From UBA1381 sp964399965 (lineage in GTDB: Bacteria > Bacillota > Clostridia > UBA1381): a stretch of DNA of 64,000 nt. A model generated the notes under the pieces. It was given only the letters and a program-made list of their open reading frames with translations. It ran no database searches and was not told the DNA's origin. The DNA lies in the NCBI GenBank assembly GCA_964399965.1, contig CAYNRX010000002.1, forward strand, positions 1 to 64,000, given 5' to 3'. Position numbers and translations under genes: made by a program. Of the stretch, positions 8,726 through 17,894 are shown piece by piece. The first letter of the stretch is position 1, and each line of letters opens with the position of its first letter.

Positions 8726-8772
8726 AACCGCCTGTATGCTGCGGATGTGCAGCATACAGGCGGTTCTCTTTT
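8726..8772. terminator. Terminator between hppA and the convergent lyase gene
   Basis: A perfect 16-bp stem pairs ACCGCCTGTATGCTGC with its inverse around a GGATGT loop. On the plus strand a T-rich run (ctctttttt) follows. It may serve both genes, though the minus side has few T. Confidence 0.75.
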
Positions 8773-8798
8773 TTAGCAAATTTTACATCACAAGAATC

Positions 8799-11700
8799 TT
8801 ACTCAAATACCATCAGCGAAACATTTACGCCGTTGGACTGATAATCATATTCCTTAAACTGCTTTTCACCGGAAGGCTCATCTACGGTCAAGCTGTCAGA
8901 AAGCTCAACTGTGTTTGTGGCCGCTGTTCCGTTTATCGAGTAGCTTACCTTGGCCGTCACTCTATATTCCCCGGCTCCGAAGCCCTCGCCGAAAAACTGC
9001 GCCATCATCAGGCTGCTGTCGAAAATGTGCGGGGAAACAGTCTCATTCACGGTATTCGATGTTATCGAAAGCTCCACCTTGTCTATCTCATACACGCTTT
9101 TATCGATACCGCTGACCAGACCGGCGGTAACGGTTATTATCTGCGTACCCGCTGTAATGCCGAGACTTTCTGCCGTCTGGCCGCCTTCTTCTTTTTCCAT
9201 ATCGCTAACGGATTCATATATCATGGTATCTCCGCTGATGGAAGCCGGAGCGTATTTTGCTTCAATCGCCATATCCGCCGTCGTCAGCTCACAGGGAGAC
9301 GTCACCTCAAGCAGCGACAGGCCTGTCGTGAAATCGTCAGCCGCAGTTATGTAGTAGCTGCCCGGCACGGCGTTCTGCGCTATCTTAAGCGTGCCGCCCT
9401 CAAAGGTCAGCGTGCCGTCTGTTACCTCTGTGGCCGCAGCAAGGGTATCGCCCTTTAAGACCTTATAGGAAAGAGTTCCGTCATAGCCTGTCATCCTTGC
9501 GCCGCTGCTGCTGTAAAATTCCGGTGTATAGGTAACGCTCGTTCCGGCTTGAGCTGTAGCTGAGGTGACAGTAGTGCTCGAACCGGTGCCGGTTTCGCCT
9601 GCGCCGGGCTTGAGTACGGCCGTATGCGGCAGCTCTCCCGTCCATACAAAAAGGTTGTCAAGCGTAAAGCTGTTGTTGTCTCCCGTGGCTCCGCTGGTAA
9701 AAAAGGTTATACGCTTGAGATTTTCCGCGCGGTTCGTGTCAGTATTTTGACGGATATCGCCGGAATATGTTGCCACCATAGCGTTTGTATCGCTGCGGCG
9801 CACCTCAACATAAAATCCGCGGTCGGCTACTGTTTCATTTTCAATATCAACATTTATTTTGATATTGTACTTTACGCCTGCGTCCAGATCGCATATTTTA
9901 TTTTCCACTCCTCCGACAACGCCGCTGAAAAGGGCTCCGCTTTTAAAGGAGAAAGTGCCGATCATATTAGAATATCTGATATGACTAAGGTCACCGTCAC
10001 TGCCGTCTCTGAGCTGGAAGAAAGCGTCCAGATTCTCACCCGGGGTTATATCGAAGGAAACGGTAGAATTTTCTGTCACAGCCTCATAAAGGTTATATCC
10101 AGCGTATGAGGAACCGTTGTTATTAAAGGTGATAGTACCGTTTTCGCTGCTGACATTGTATGTTGTTGCACTCTGCGCCAGCTTATCCGCTAAAACGACA
10201 CTTCCGGCTGCTATTTCTTGGGGAGCGTCCGTATTCTTCCAGTTATAGCGATGTGCATCCTGGTTGTTGGCGGCTACTGTGGTTATCTCCTGCCATTGGT
10301 AATCATCCATATCCTCGCCTACGTAATAGCCCACGTGCGGCGGCTGATTATACGCCGACTGCTCCGCCGCCACTCCGCAACGGTATGTCGGATCGTGCAT
10401 AAGCGTATAGAGCTTATTTCCCGTATAAATATCGGACATGAACAGTCTAAGTCCGGAATTATCATCCAGGCGGCAGATCACCTCCTCGCGCCAATCGCCG
10501 ATAATATCGGCCGTCAGCGCCGGATTGCATTTGCTGGAATTATTCGTCAGCGTGCCGGTAAAGGAATATATGCGCGGTGCGTACTCATCATCGGAATCAT
10601 ACTTTGCTATAAACGGAGTATGTGATTCGCCCTGGGCGTCAAACAACTCCTCGTAAAGATCGCCGTCCCAGAATATGCGGAAATTAAGCGAATAATAGCC
10701 ATTAGGTCTGTTGTTAAAAGCGTTTGTTGTTGTTGATTGACCTTCACTTGTTATACTTGTGGAACCGATAGGCTCAAAGGTGCATATAGGATCGCCATCT
10801 GTATCTTTACCTGTGACCGTTACCTTTATTGCATTGTTTGATATCGAATCGATGATAAAGCCGTCTGCGTCGCCTTTAAGCATCAGTCCGCGCCCCGTGT
10901 CACCGCCGCCATTATCGTGAAATAGGACTGTAGGTTCTCCAACCGTACCGTCCTCGTTCTGCTTTCCGTCAGCATAAGGATCGATAAGCGTCATACCATA
11001 TGGGGAGTCCTCGTGCACGGTAAAATACTGCATATGCCAGTCCTTTATGTATCTGCCGATATGCAGGGCGTCGCCGTGACCCTTACCGTAATTCCACTTG
11101 GGAGTGAGCTCTTCGCCCTCCACCTGCAAGCAGAGAGAGCCGCTGATTATCTCGTCCATGCCGTCATCGTCAACATCGGCGTTGGTGATATTGTGGTTGC
11201 CGTTGCCGCAGTATACAAAATCAGGATTATTTGTTTTAAGCTGTGCTATAGCGTTTGACGATGAGCCAAAAACATTATTCCAGCTTAGATTATTATTGTC
11301 CAGCTTATCAAGCACGCTGCCTGCCGTATCAAAGCTGTATGCAAGGCTCAATTCGCCGTTCTCCAGCTTATACGCGCCGACAGCCGTCCTGCCAAGAGAC
11401 GCTTCCCCGTGGTAGTAGCCGCGCCATTCCATCATATAGGGTTCGCCCTTGCCGTCAAGGTAGGAAACGGTGGCCGTGTAACGCTCGGAGCGGTTGCCGA
11501 AATTATCGCCCCAGAGGTATTCAAGCTCATTTTTGCATTCTGTGCTGTATTCGTTATAATAGTTATATGTGCGCGTTGCGTGATAGGTTGTGGTATCGAT
11601 AAATGTACCGGTCTCGCCGTCAAACACGCTGTAATATTCGCGCCCGCAGAGCACCTGCCCGTTTGTAGCGGCATGGCTGAGGGTGGAGCTGTATGCGTTG

Positions 11701-12551
11701 GTAAGCTGTTCTTCGGTATAATTGCTGCTGGGAACGGTCATATTGTAATCCGGAGAAGTCTCCGATTCAAGCAGCATCTTCCCGGCCGTGTCGAACGTGC
11801 CCTGGGCGGTCTTGGTGGAAATCTCCGCCTTGCCGTCACCGTCAAAGTCGTAAACTAAAAACTGCGTGCCGTGAGGATTGGCGCGGACATTCACGCCCAG
11901 GTTGATATAAAGAGGATTTTCCTCGGTGCCCCATACCGGCGTGCCGTCAAGCTCATATGCGCCGAGTATTACGTTAGCGGTATATGTCGGCGGCAAACTC
12001 TCACCGGCATTGGAGGGCATGAACTTCACGACCAGCTCATACTGGCCGTCACCGTCAAGGTCTCCGGTGCTGACGTCATTGGGAGTGTAGGTGTAGTTTT
12101 CGGTAATGTCCACTCCTGTATCTCTGTCATTTTCTATCTCATTCTGTCTCATGGTGCCGCCTGCGGGAGGATCGAATAGAATATCGATATAATTCTCGCC
12201 GCTTTCCCAGGCGGAGACCTCTTGGGAGAGGGCCGATGGATCATCTTTGGGCGCAACTGTATAGACGCTGGTCATAGTGCCGCCCTTGTCGACGTAGTTT
12301 GTGGAATTGGACACCTCCGCCAGCGCAACGCCGTCGCGGTATACGATAAAGGAAGTGTCATAGCTCTCCGTGCCCAAGAGCCGCCAACTCAAATACATAT
12401 TCCCACCGCTGTTCACGACCGCAAGTCCTCTGTCAAGAGCTTCCATGCGGTATGCAGGCGCATTATCGGCCGCCTGCACCGCTGCGGCAGGAAGGAGCTG
12501 CCCGGCAGCGATAACCACGGCTGTAAACAATGCCATAGCTTTTTTCTTCAT
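8799..12551 (-). CDS. Secreted rhamnogalacturonan lyase (PL11 family), multi-domain
   Basis: The 1250-aa protein would cleave the rhamnose-galacturonate backbone of pectic rhamnogalacturonan I outside the cell by beta-elimination. A signal peptide (MKKKAMALFTAVVIAAG and onward, cleavage near AVQAA) is followed by a PL11-type catalytic propeller (about 35-770) beginning RMEALDRGLAVVNSGGNMYL. Calcium-binding loops DLDGDGQYE (near 164), DFDGDGKAE (near 235) and DVDDDGMDE are visible. A jelly-roll-like region (about 780-950) and Ig-like modules (about 960-1240) complete the protein and probably bind carbohydrate or the wall. Start 12551 is preferred over GTG 12566 because it follows GGGGAA and opens the signal peptide. 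It has its own promoter and no operon partner. Confidence 0.9.
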   Translation of the reverse strand: MKKKAMALFTAVVIAAGQLLPAAAVQAADNAPAYRMEALDRGLAVVNSGGNMYLSWRLLGTESYDTSFIVYRDGVALAEVSNSTNYVDKGGTMTSVYTVAPKDDPSALSQEVSAWESGENYIDILFDPPAGGTMRQNEIENDRDTGVDITENYTYTPNDVSTGDLDGDGQYELVVKFMPSNAGESLPPTYTANVILGAYELDGTPVWGTEENPLYINLGVNVRANPHGTQFLVYDFDGDGKAEISTKTAQGTFDTAGKMLLESETSPDYNMTVPSSNYTEEQLTNAYSSTLSHAATNGQVLCGREYYSVFDGETGTFIDTTTYHATRTYNYYNEYSTECKNELEYLWGDNFGNRSERYTATVSYLDGKGEPYMMEWRGYYHGEASLGRTAVGAYKLENGELSLAYSFDTAGSVLDKLDNNNLSWNNVFGSSSNAIAQLKTNNPDFVYCGNGNHNITNADVDDDGMDEIISGSLCLQVEGEELTPKWNYGKGHGDALHIGRYIKDWHMQYFTVHEDSPYGMTLIDPYADGKQNEDGTVGEPTVLFHDNGGGDTGRGLMLKGDADGFIIDSISNNAIKVTVTGKDTDGDPICTFEPIGSTSITSEGQSTTTNAFNNRPNGYYSLNFRIFWDGDLYEELFDAQGESHTPFIAKYDSDDEYAPRIYSFTGTLTNNSSKCNPALTADIIGDWREEVICRLDDNSGLRLFMSDIYTGNKLYTLMHDPTYRCGVAAEQSAYNQPPHVGYYVGEDMDDYQWQEITTVAANNQDAHRYNWKNTDAPQEIAAGSVVLADKLAQSATTYNVSSENGTITFNNNGSSYAGYNLYEAVTENSTVSFDITPGENLDAFFQLRDGSDGDLSHIRYSNMIGTFSFKSGALFSGVVGGVENKICDLDAGVKYNIKINVDIENETVADRGFYVEVRRSDTNAMVATYSGDIRQNTDTNRAENLKRITFFTSGATGDNNSFTLDNLFVWTGELPHTAVLKPGAGETGTGSSTTVTSATAQAGTSVTYTPEFYSSSGARMTGYDGTLSYKVLKGDTLAAATEVTDGTLTFEGGTLKIAQNAVPGSYYITAADDFTTGLSLLEVTSPCELTTADMAIEAKYAPASISGDTMIYESVSDMEKEEGGQTAESLGITAGTQIITVTAGLVSGIDKSVYEIDKVELSITSNTVNETVSPHIFDSSLMMAQFFGEGFGAGEYRVTAKVSYSINGTAATNTVELSDSLTVDEPSGEKQFKEYDYQSNGVNVSLMVFE

Positions 12552-12605
12552 GATAAATTTCCCCACTTTCCTTGACCTTCGTGCATAAAATGAATCTACA
12601 TGATA

Positions 12606-12634
12606 ATTATATCAAACACGCCAGAAAAAGTCAA
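12606..12634 (-). promoter_or_regulatory. Sigma-A type promoter of the PL11 lyase gene
   Basis: Minus strand: TTGACT, 17 bases, perfect TATAAT, about 55 bases upstream of the start codon. Confidence 0.78.
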
Positions 12635-12666
12635 GCGGCCAAACGGCCAACTTTGTCACAGACAGA

Positions 12667-12698
12667 AAATAAAACAGCGGCAACCGGGTGGCTGCCGC
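12667..12698 (-). terminator. Terminator of the Wzz/BY-kinase operon
   Basis: Minus strand: GCGGCA pairs with TGCCGC (loop includes gccacccgg) and is followed by a T-rich run (tgttttatttt). Confidence 0.68.
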
Positions 12699-12709
12699 GT
12701 CTATGCTAT

Positions 12710-13417
12710 TTACTTTGTATCCAATTTATCCCAGTCGGGTATCTCCCCTAATACCGGCTGCTTAAATCTCGCCCGCACCTCATCGGCGCTGTGCACCCTG
12801 GTATCCAGCATATGCAGAAACAAGATCACCGCCGCAGAAGCTACCGCACCGCCGATAAAGCCGAGAAGCGTATTCTTTTTCACGCTCGGCGATGATGGCG
12901 CCGTTGGCAATACCGCCTCGTCTACGATCTCCACCGAACCGGATTTTATGATATCCAGAAGCTCTTTCTGGGCATTCTCAAGTATCTGCTCGGTTATCCA
13001 ATAGGAATCAAATGCATCCTCGCTGGTCACCGTCACCTCTAAAAGCTCGGTCTCATTTATCGGCTGTACCGTGAGCATCGCCCCTATCTGGGCGGCGCTG
13101 TATTTGCCGTTCATAGAATTTGATATCGTCTCCAGAAAACTGCGCCTTTGCAATATCTCCGCATACGTTTCCGCCAGCTGCGCCGAGGCCGTCAGCGTAC
13201 CTTGCGTTATCTCCACCGTTGTCGTACTGCTGGAAACATATAAGGCGCCGTTGGAGGTATATTGGGGTGTGATAAAGAAAATTGTTACCAACAGCGATGC
13301 TACAGCGCCGACTACAGCGCATATCGCCAATATCCACCAGTGATGTAAAAGCTGCCTTCCCATCTCCAAAAGGTCTATCTGGTCATCGACAGGAGCTGTT
13401 GTTTTATTGTTCACCAT
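12710..13417 (-). CDS. Wzz/CapA-type polysaccharide co-polymerase (BY-kinase activator)
   Basis: This 235-aa membrane protein has the Wzz architecture: a short cytosolic N terminus, a transmembrane helix near 28-50 (WWILAICAVVGAVASLLVTIF), an extracytoplasmic domain and a second helix near 187-206 followed by a cytosolic tail. Such proteins set the chain length of exported polysaccharide and activate the adjacent tyrosine kinase in Gram-positives. It is downstream of the kinase gene by 11 bases with its own AGGAGGG. No glycosyltransferase or flippase genes are next to it, so the polymer is unknown. Confidence 0.85.
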   Translation of the reverse strand: MVNNKTTAPVDDQIDLLEMGRQLLHHWWILAICAVVGAVASLLVTIFFITPQYTSNGALYVSSSTTTVEITQGTLTASAQLAETYAEILQRRSFLETISNSMNGKYSAAQIGAMLTVQPINETELLEVTVTSEDAFDSYWITEQILENAQKELLDIIKSGSVEIVDEAVLPTAPSSPSVKKNTLLGFIGGAVASAAVILFLHMLDTRVHSADEVRARFKQPVLGEIPDWDKLDTK

Positions 13418-13428
13418 CGTCTGCCCTC

Positions 13429-14160
13429 CTAATCCCCATACCGGTAGCTGTACTTATATTGATATCCACCGTATGAGCCTTCCGCCCCTACGCCGGAAAT
13501 TACATAGCCCAGTATCCGCGCTTCCGCCATATTAAGCCTTTCCTCGGTATCCTCCAGGAGCTTACGCGGCGTATAATTCTCGCGCAAAACCACCACGTAG
13601 CCATCGGCGTAATTCCTCATGGAGGTAGAGTCGGCTACCAGCGTTACCGGCGGCGTATCTATCAATATGTAATCATACTGCTGCTTGAGCGCCTGCATAA
13701 GCTGTCCCATTCGCGGCGATACCAAAAGCTCTGAGGGATTGGGCGGTATATGCCCCGCTGTAAGCACATCCACTCCCGGAGCCAGCGGCGACTGTTTTAA
13801 TACGTTCTCCGCCGTATCCATACCGGCCAATACATCGGATATACCGGCTTCATTCTTCAGCGAAAGCATCCTGTGCACTCTTGTGCGCCGCAGATCGCAG
13901 TCCATTAACAGCACCTTCGCATCGGTCTGGGCAAAGGTTATTGCCATATTTACAGCCGTACTCGTCTTGCCCTCGCCCTGCATGGCACTGGTGAATATCA
14001 CCGTGCGGCAGTCCTCTTTATCAGACAGCGAAAACATAATGTTTGTACGTATCGTCTTATACGCCTCACGGATAGAAAAGGCCGTATTCTCACCCACGAC
14101 CATATCTTTTCGTTCGTGGGTGTTTTTTTTCTTAAATAATTTGCTGATATTTTTAAGCAA
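13429..14160 (-). CDS. CpsD/CapB-family bacterial tyrosine kinase
   Basis: The 243-aa cytosolic BY-kinase has the Walker A loop SAMQGEGKTSTA, the A' motif LLMDCDLRR and Walker B YILIDTPP. A C-terminal tyrosine cluster (YGGYQYKYSYRYGD) is the expected autophosphorylation site. It would pair with the Wzz-like protein encoded next to form a split kinase controlling polysaccharide export. The start is probably TTG 14160, 7 bases after GGAGGG; the upstream in-frame GTG at 14175 overlaps no ribosome binding site. Confidence 0.87.
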   Translation of the reverse strand: MLKNISKLFKKKNTHERKDMVVGENTAFSIREAYKTIRTNIMFSLSDKEDCRTVIFTSAMQGEGKTSTAVNMAITFAQTDAKVLLMDCDLRRTRVHRMLSLKNEAGISDVLAGMDTAENVLKQSPLAPGVDVLTAGHIPPNPSELLVSPRMGQLMQALKQQYDYILIDTPPVTLVADSTSMRNYADGYVVVLRENYTPRKLLEDTEERLNMAEARILGYVISGVGAEGSYGGYQYKYSYRYGD

Positions 14161-14209
14161 CTGCTCTCCCTCCACCGTCGAAACAAACTGTCATTATATC
14201 TACTATTAT

Positions 14210-14238
14210 ATAATATCATAAATAAACTTTTTTGTCAA
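14210..14238 (-). promoter_or_regulatory. Promoter of the BY-kinase/Wzz operon
   Basis: Minus strand: TTGACA, 17 bases, TATTAT; a further TATAAT lies a few bases downstream. Confidence 0.68.
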
Positions 14239-14342
14239 TCCGCGCCGGACGGCTTTTATTTTTTCATGGTTTTGGACAAAAAACATCTGTAAAATATTAC
14301 GCAAATATATGTTTTTTATCTTTTTCCCATTTCGGGCACAAT

Positions 14343-14371
14343 AAAAAGGACCCCGGCAAAGAGTCCTTTTC
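14343..14371 (-). terminator. Terminator of the S10-spc-alpha operon
   Basis: Minus strand: AAGGACTC pairs with GGGTCCTT and is followed by five T. Between it and rplQ (14388-14410) is another GC-rich hairpin (CCGGCCGGGTATC / GCCCGGCCGG). Confidence 0.72.
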
Positions 14372-14415
14372 CTATTGCCGCCCCGGCCGGGCTGATACCC
14401 GGCCGGAGTTTGTCG

Positions 14416-14757
14416 TCAAACCAGCTCTACTATCGCCATCGGCGCACCGTCGCCGCGTCTGGGGCCTGTCTGCAATACCCTGGTGTAGCCGCCGTTCCTG
14501 TCAGCGTACTTGGGAGCGATCTCCTCAAATACCTTGGTAACAACGTCTTCCTTGGTTATATATGCAAGCGCCTGACGGCGTGAGTGCAAAGTGTTTGTCT
14601 TTCCGAGCGTTATCATCTTCTCAGCCATGCTTCTGGCTTCCTTCGCTCTTGTTACAGTGGTTTCTATCCTGCCGTTCTCCAGCAGCGATGTCACAAGACC
14701 GCGGAGCATTGCTCTTCTCTGGTCCGTAGGACGGCCCAGCTTTCTTGTTCCCGGCAT
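14416..14757 (-). CDS. rplQ: 50S ribosomal protein L17
   Basis: At 113 aa it has the usual bacterial length. The N-terminal MPGTRKLGRPTDQRRAMLRG block and the GDGAPMAIVELV C-terminus are diagnostic. L17 binds domain III of 23S rRNA near the tunnel exit. It is the last gene of the operon, 30 bases after rpoA, and is followed by the operon terminator. Confidence 0.98.
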   Translation of the reverse strand: MPGTRKLGRPTDQRRAMLRGLVTSLLENGRIETTVTRAKEARSMAEKMITLGKTNTLHSRRQALAYITKEDVVTKVFEEIAPKYADRNGGYTRVLQTGPRRGDGAPMAIVELV

Positions 14758-14787
14758 ATTTAGTACCTCCTTATAGCTTACCGGACG

Positions 14788-15732
14788 TTATTCGTCTTCC
14801 TTCCTGAGGAAAAGTCCTAACCCGGCCAGTTTGTTGATTACTTCTTCGAGGGATTTTCTACCCAGATTTCGAACCTTCATCATATCCTCCTCGGACTTGC
14901 TGATAAGATCCTCAACCGTGTTTATTCCCGCCCGCTTCAGGCAGTTGTAGGAACGTACCGAAAGATCCAGCTCTTCGATAGTCATCTCCAGAACTTTTTC
15001 TTTCTTTGTCTCTTCCTTTTCAACGATTATCTCTGTGTTCTTAGCATCGTCGGACAGATCGATGAACAACCGCAGAAGATCGTTCATTATCTTTGCTGCC
15101 AGGCTCACCGCCTCATCCGGCTTCAAGGTTCCGTTCGTCTCCACCTCTATCACCAGTTTTTCTCTGTCCGCATACTGACCGGTGCGCACGTTTTCTACGT
15201 TATAGTACACCTTCTTCACCGGAGTGAAGATGGAATCTATAGGGATAACGCCTATCACCGGCTGAAGCGCCTGCTTGTTCCTCTCCGCCGGGATATATCC
15301 CCTGCCGCTGGCAAGGGTTATCTCTGCGTACAGACTCGCCTCCTCGTTCAAGGTCGCGATATGCAGGTCGGGATTGAATATCTCCACATCGGCGTCAAAT
15401 TTCAAGTCGCCGGCCTTAAGCTCACAGGGACCCTGCGCTTCGATATATATCGTCTTGGGGCCGTCCGAATGCAGCTTTATGGCGAGCTTCTTGATATTCA
15501 AGATAAGCTCTGTAACGTCTTCCTTGACACCGGGTACTGTGGAAAATTCATGCTGAACGCCTTCAATTTTGATAGATGTCGCAGCTGCTCCGGGCAGGGA
15601 TGAAAGCAGTATCCTGCGCAGCGAGTTGCCCAAAGTAGTGCCGTAGCCTCTTTCCAAGGGCGACACTTCGAAGCGGCCCTTGTTCTCACTTATATCTATA
15701 CATTCTATATTAGGCTTTTCCATTTCTATCAT
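14788..15732 (-). CDS. rpoA: RNA polymerase alpha subunit
   Basis: The 314-aa protein has the N-terminal assembly domain (ERGYGTTLGNSLRRILLSSL near 27-46) and, after a charged linker rich in Glu/Lys (about 230-245), the C-terminal helix-hairpin domain that contacts UP elements and activators (RSYNCLKRAGINTVEDLI, NLGRKSLEEV). Translation begins at ATG 15732, 7 bases after AAGGAGGG. It lies 63 bases after rpsD. Confidence 0.98.
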   Translation of the reverse strand: MIEMEKPNIECIDISENKGRFEVSPLERGYGTTLGNSLRRILLSSLPGAAATSIKIEGVQHEFSTVPGVKEDVTELILNIKKLAIKLHSDGPKTIYIEAQGPCELKAGDLKFDADVEIFNPDLHIATLNEEASLYAEITLASGRGYIPAERNKQALQPVIGVIPIDSIFTPVKKVYYNVENVRTGQYADREKLVIEVETNGTLKPDEAVSLAAKIMNDLLRLFIDLSDDAKNTEIIVEKEETKKEKVLEMTIEELDLSVRSYNCLKRAGINTVEDLISKSEEDMMKVRNLGRKSLEEVINKLAGLGLFLRKEDE

Positions 15733-15795
15733 GTCAGAACCCTCCTTATAACAATCGTGTTTAAATATCTTCTTACCGAGGGTAGGCTGTACTTA

Positions 15796-16389
15796 TTATT
15801 TCGAGTACAGCTCGACAATCAGGTGTTCTTGAACCTCAAAGTCGATGTCATCTCTATCCGCCAGCGTGATAACCTTGCCGGTAAGCGTATTCTTATCCAT
15901 CGAAAGCCATTTGGGAACGACTCTTGACGCATTTGCCTCCACAATTTCCTTCATCCTGTCGGAATTTTTGCTCTTATCCTTAAGAGTAATGACATCGCCC
16001 GGCTTTACTAAGTATGAGGGGATATCGACTTTCTTTCCATTTACAAGCACATGACCGTGGTTTACTATCTGTCTGGACTCGCGTCTTGTGTTAGCAAGTC
16101 CCAGACGGAAAATAACATTATCAAGTCTTGATTCGAGTATCTGCAAAAGCATTTCACCGGTGATGCCCTGACGCTTTGTCGCCATAACATAATACTTTCT
16201 GAACTGCTTCTCCAAAAGCCCGTAGATGAACTTTACCTTCTGCTTCTCATTGAGCTGAAGGGCGTATTCGCTCTGCTTTCTTCTGCTCTGCTTCGGGTTC
16301 TTGTTTGAGGATTTGTCAACCCCCATGACCGACGGCTCGATGCCCAGCGTTCTGCATCTTTTCAATACGGGCTGCATATTTCTTGCCAT
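15796..16389 (-). CDS. rpsD: 30S ribosomal protein S4
   Basis: The 197-aa primary 16S-binding protein contains the S4 RNA-binding domain (SRLDNVIFRLGLANTRRESR). The N-terminal region carries only one cysteine (Cys12), so it is the zinc-free C-minus form, unlike the four-cysteine form. S4 commonly autoregulates alpha operon translation; I did not identify its target structure here. Confidence 0.98.
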   Translation of the reverse strand: MARNMQPVLKRCRTLGIEPSVMGVDKSSNKNPKQSRRKQSEYALQLNEKQKVKFIYGLLEKQFRKYYVMATKRQGITGEMLLQILESRLDNVIFRLGLANTRRESRQIVNHGHVLVNGKKVDIPSYLVKPGDVITLKDKSKNSDRMKEIVEANASRVVPKWLSMDKNTLTGKVITLADRDDIDFEVQEHLIVELYSK

Positions 16390-16423
16390 GCTTTTATTTC
16401 CTCCTTAACCTAAAACAATCTGA

Positions 16424-16822
16424 TCACACACGTCTTCTCTTCGGCGGTCTGCAGCCGTTGTGCGGGATAGGCGTTACGTCCTTGATCATGCTTACGTCAA
16501 GGCCAGCCGCCTGAAGCGCTCTTATAGCAGCCTCACGGCCTGCGCCCGGGCCCTTTACATAGACCTCAACGGTCTTCATGCCATGCTCCATTGCTGCCTT
16601 AGCCGCTGTCTCCGCCGCGGTCTGCGCTGCGAACGGAGTGCTCTTTCTTGAACCCTTGAAGCCCAGTCCGCCCGCCGACGCCCAGGAGATCGCATTTCCT
16701 GCGGTATCGGTGATAGTCACGATCGTATTGTTAAAGGTGGAGCGAATATGCGCTGCGCCTTTTTCGATATTCTTTCTGTCACGACGTCTTGTTCTGGTCG
16801 CTTTCTTTGCTACCTTAGCCAT
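16424..16822 (-). CDS. rpsK: 30S ribosomal protein S11
   Basis: The 132-aa protein shows the S11 hallmarks AHIRSTFNNTIVTITD, the GPGAGREAAIRAL motif and the PIPHNGCRPPKRRRV C-terminus. It forms part of the 30S platform near the E-site. It is 34 bases upstream of rpsD. Confidence 0.98.
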   Translation of the reverse strand: MAKVAKKATRTRRRDRKNIEKGAAHIRSTFNNTIVTITDTAGNAISWASAGGLGFKGSRKSTPFAAQTAAETAAKAAMEHGMKTVEVYVKGPGAGREAAIRALQAAGLDVSMIKDVTPIPHNGCRPPKRRRV

Positions 16823-16842
16823 TTAGCACAGTCCCTCCCTAA

Positions 16843-17208
16843 TTATTTCTTCTTGTTCGCCATAGTCTTTGCCGGGCCTTTTCTGGTCCTGGCGTTGTTC
16901 TTCGTATTCTGACCGCGAACGGGCAGACCTTTTCTGTGGCGGATGCCTCTGTAGCAGCCTATTTCCATCAGTCTCTTGATATCAAGAGCTATCTGACGTC
17001 TCAAATCACCCTCAACGGTGTAACCGTCGATGGCGTCTCTGAGCTTGCTTATATCGTCCTCTGTCAGATCTTTGACTCTTACGTCCGGATTGATACCTGT
17101 CTGAGTCAAAATTTTCTGGGAGGTCTTAAGACCTATTCCGTAAATGTATGTCAGCCCTACCTCGACTCTTTTTTCTCTGGGTAAGTCAACACCTGCTATT
17201 CTTGCCAT
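16843..17208 (-). CDS. rpsM: 30S ribosomal protein S13
   Basis: The 121-aa head protein contacts P-site tRNA and bridges to the 50S. It begins MARIAGVDLPREKRVEVGL and has the GCYRGIRHRKGLPVRGQ segment and a basic C-terminal tail. It starts the alpha-type gene block after rpmJ. Confidence 0.98.
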   Translation of the reverse strand: MARIAGVDLPREKRVEVGLTYIYGIGLKTSQKILTQTGINPDVRVKDLTEDDISKLRDAIDGYTVEGDLRRQIALDIKRLMEIGCYRGIRHRKGLPVRGQNTKNNARTRKGPAKTMANKKK

Positions 17209-17251
17209 GCTTTTGATGCACCTCCAAATATAAACGTCTGAAAACCCTTGA

Positions 17252-17365
17252 TCAGCCCTGCTTCTGCTTATGCTTGGGGTTCTCGCAGATTACCATTATC
17301 TTGCCTTTTCTCTTTATGATCTTGCATTTTTCGCAGATCGGTTTTACTGACGGACGTACCTTCAT
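17252..17365 (-). CDS. rpmJ: 50S ribosomal protein L36
   Basis: A 37-aa protein too small for most ORF cutoffs, beginning MKVRPSVKPICEKC. It carries the zinc ligands Cys11, Cys14, Cys27 and His32, so it is the zinc-binding form. It is 15 bases after infA and 43 bases before rpsM, in the position usual for this operon. Confidence 0.97.
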   Translation of the reverse strand: MKVRPSVKPICEKCKIIKRKGKIMVICENPKHKQKQG

Positions 17366-17380
17366 AACCGTTACCTCCTA

Positions 17381-17599
17381 TTATTTGCTTCTCCAGGTGA
17401 TCCTGCCCTTACTCAGATCATAAGGGCTCATTTCCATCTTTACCTTATCCCCGGGCAGGATCTTGATGAAATTCATTCTCAGTTTGCCTGAAATGTGCGC
17501 CAGCACCTGGTGCCCATTTTCCAGCTCCACCTTAAACATTGCATTGGGAAGGTTCTCTATGACCTTGCCCTCTACCTCTATAACGTCAGCCTTAGCCAA
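17381..17599 (-). CDS. infA: Translation initiation factor IF-1
   Basis: The 72-aa OB-fold factor occupies the ribosomal A site during initiation. The sequence AKADVIEVEGKVIENLPNAM to SKGRITWR is canonical. The start codon is TTG at 17599, preceded by AAGGAGGT with a 7-base spacer, giving exactly the family length. The first 8 bases overlap the end of the upstream KOW gene, suggesting translational coupling. Confidence 0.96.
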   Translation of the reverse strand: MAKADVIEVEGKVIENLPNAMFKVELENGHQVLAHISGKLRMNFIKILPGDKVKMEMSPYDLSKGRITWRSK

Positions 17600-17879
17600 T
17601 ATTGTGACCTCCTTCATTTTCCCGATACTGCCCAAGCGCCCTGCGCACCTCGGAATTTGTAACGCGGAGACCGTTTTCCAGCTTGTTCTCCACAAACTCC
17701 GAAACATAATCAACTCTTTGCAGATGCTTGAGCTTCTTCTTTTTCGGTCTGTCGACCTTGCGCAGCTCTCCATCGGCAACAAAGGCATATTCGCCCTCCA
17801 TGCGGAGGATAAGGAACAATCCGCCCTTATCGCGTCCGGCCTTAGAAATGACTGCCATTGCCGGTTTCATTTCAAACAT
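17592..17879 (-). CDS. KOW domain-containing RNA-binding protein (L14e-like)
   Basis: The 95-aa protein has an N-terminal KOW-type beta-barrel (PAMAVISKAGRDKGGLFLIL) and a basic patch (DRPKKKKLKHLQR). Homologues occupy this slot between map and infA in many Clostridia and are presumed ribosome-associated; their exact role is not established. It lies 15 bases after map and overlaps the infA start by 8 bases. Confidence 0.88.
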   Translation of the reverse strand: MFEMKPAMAVISKAGRDKGGLFLILRMEGEYAFVADGELRKVDRPKKKKLKHLQRVDYVSEFVENKLENGLRVTNSEVRRALGQYRENEGGHNIG

Positions 17880-17894
17880 ATTCCAACACCTCGC

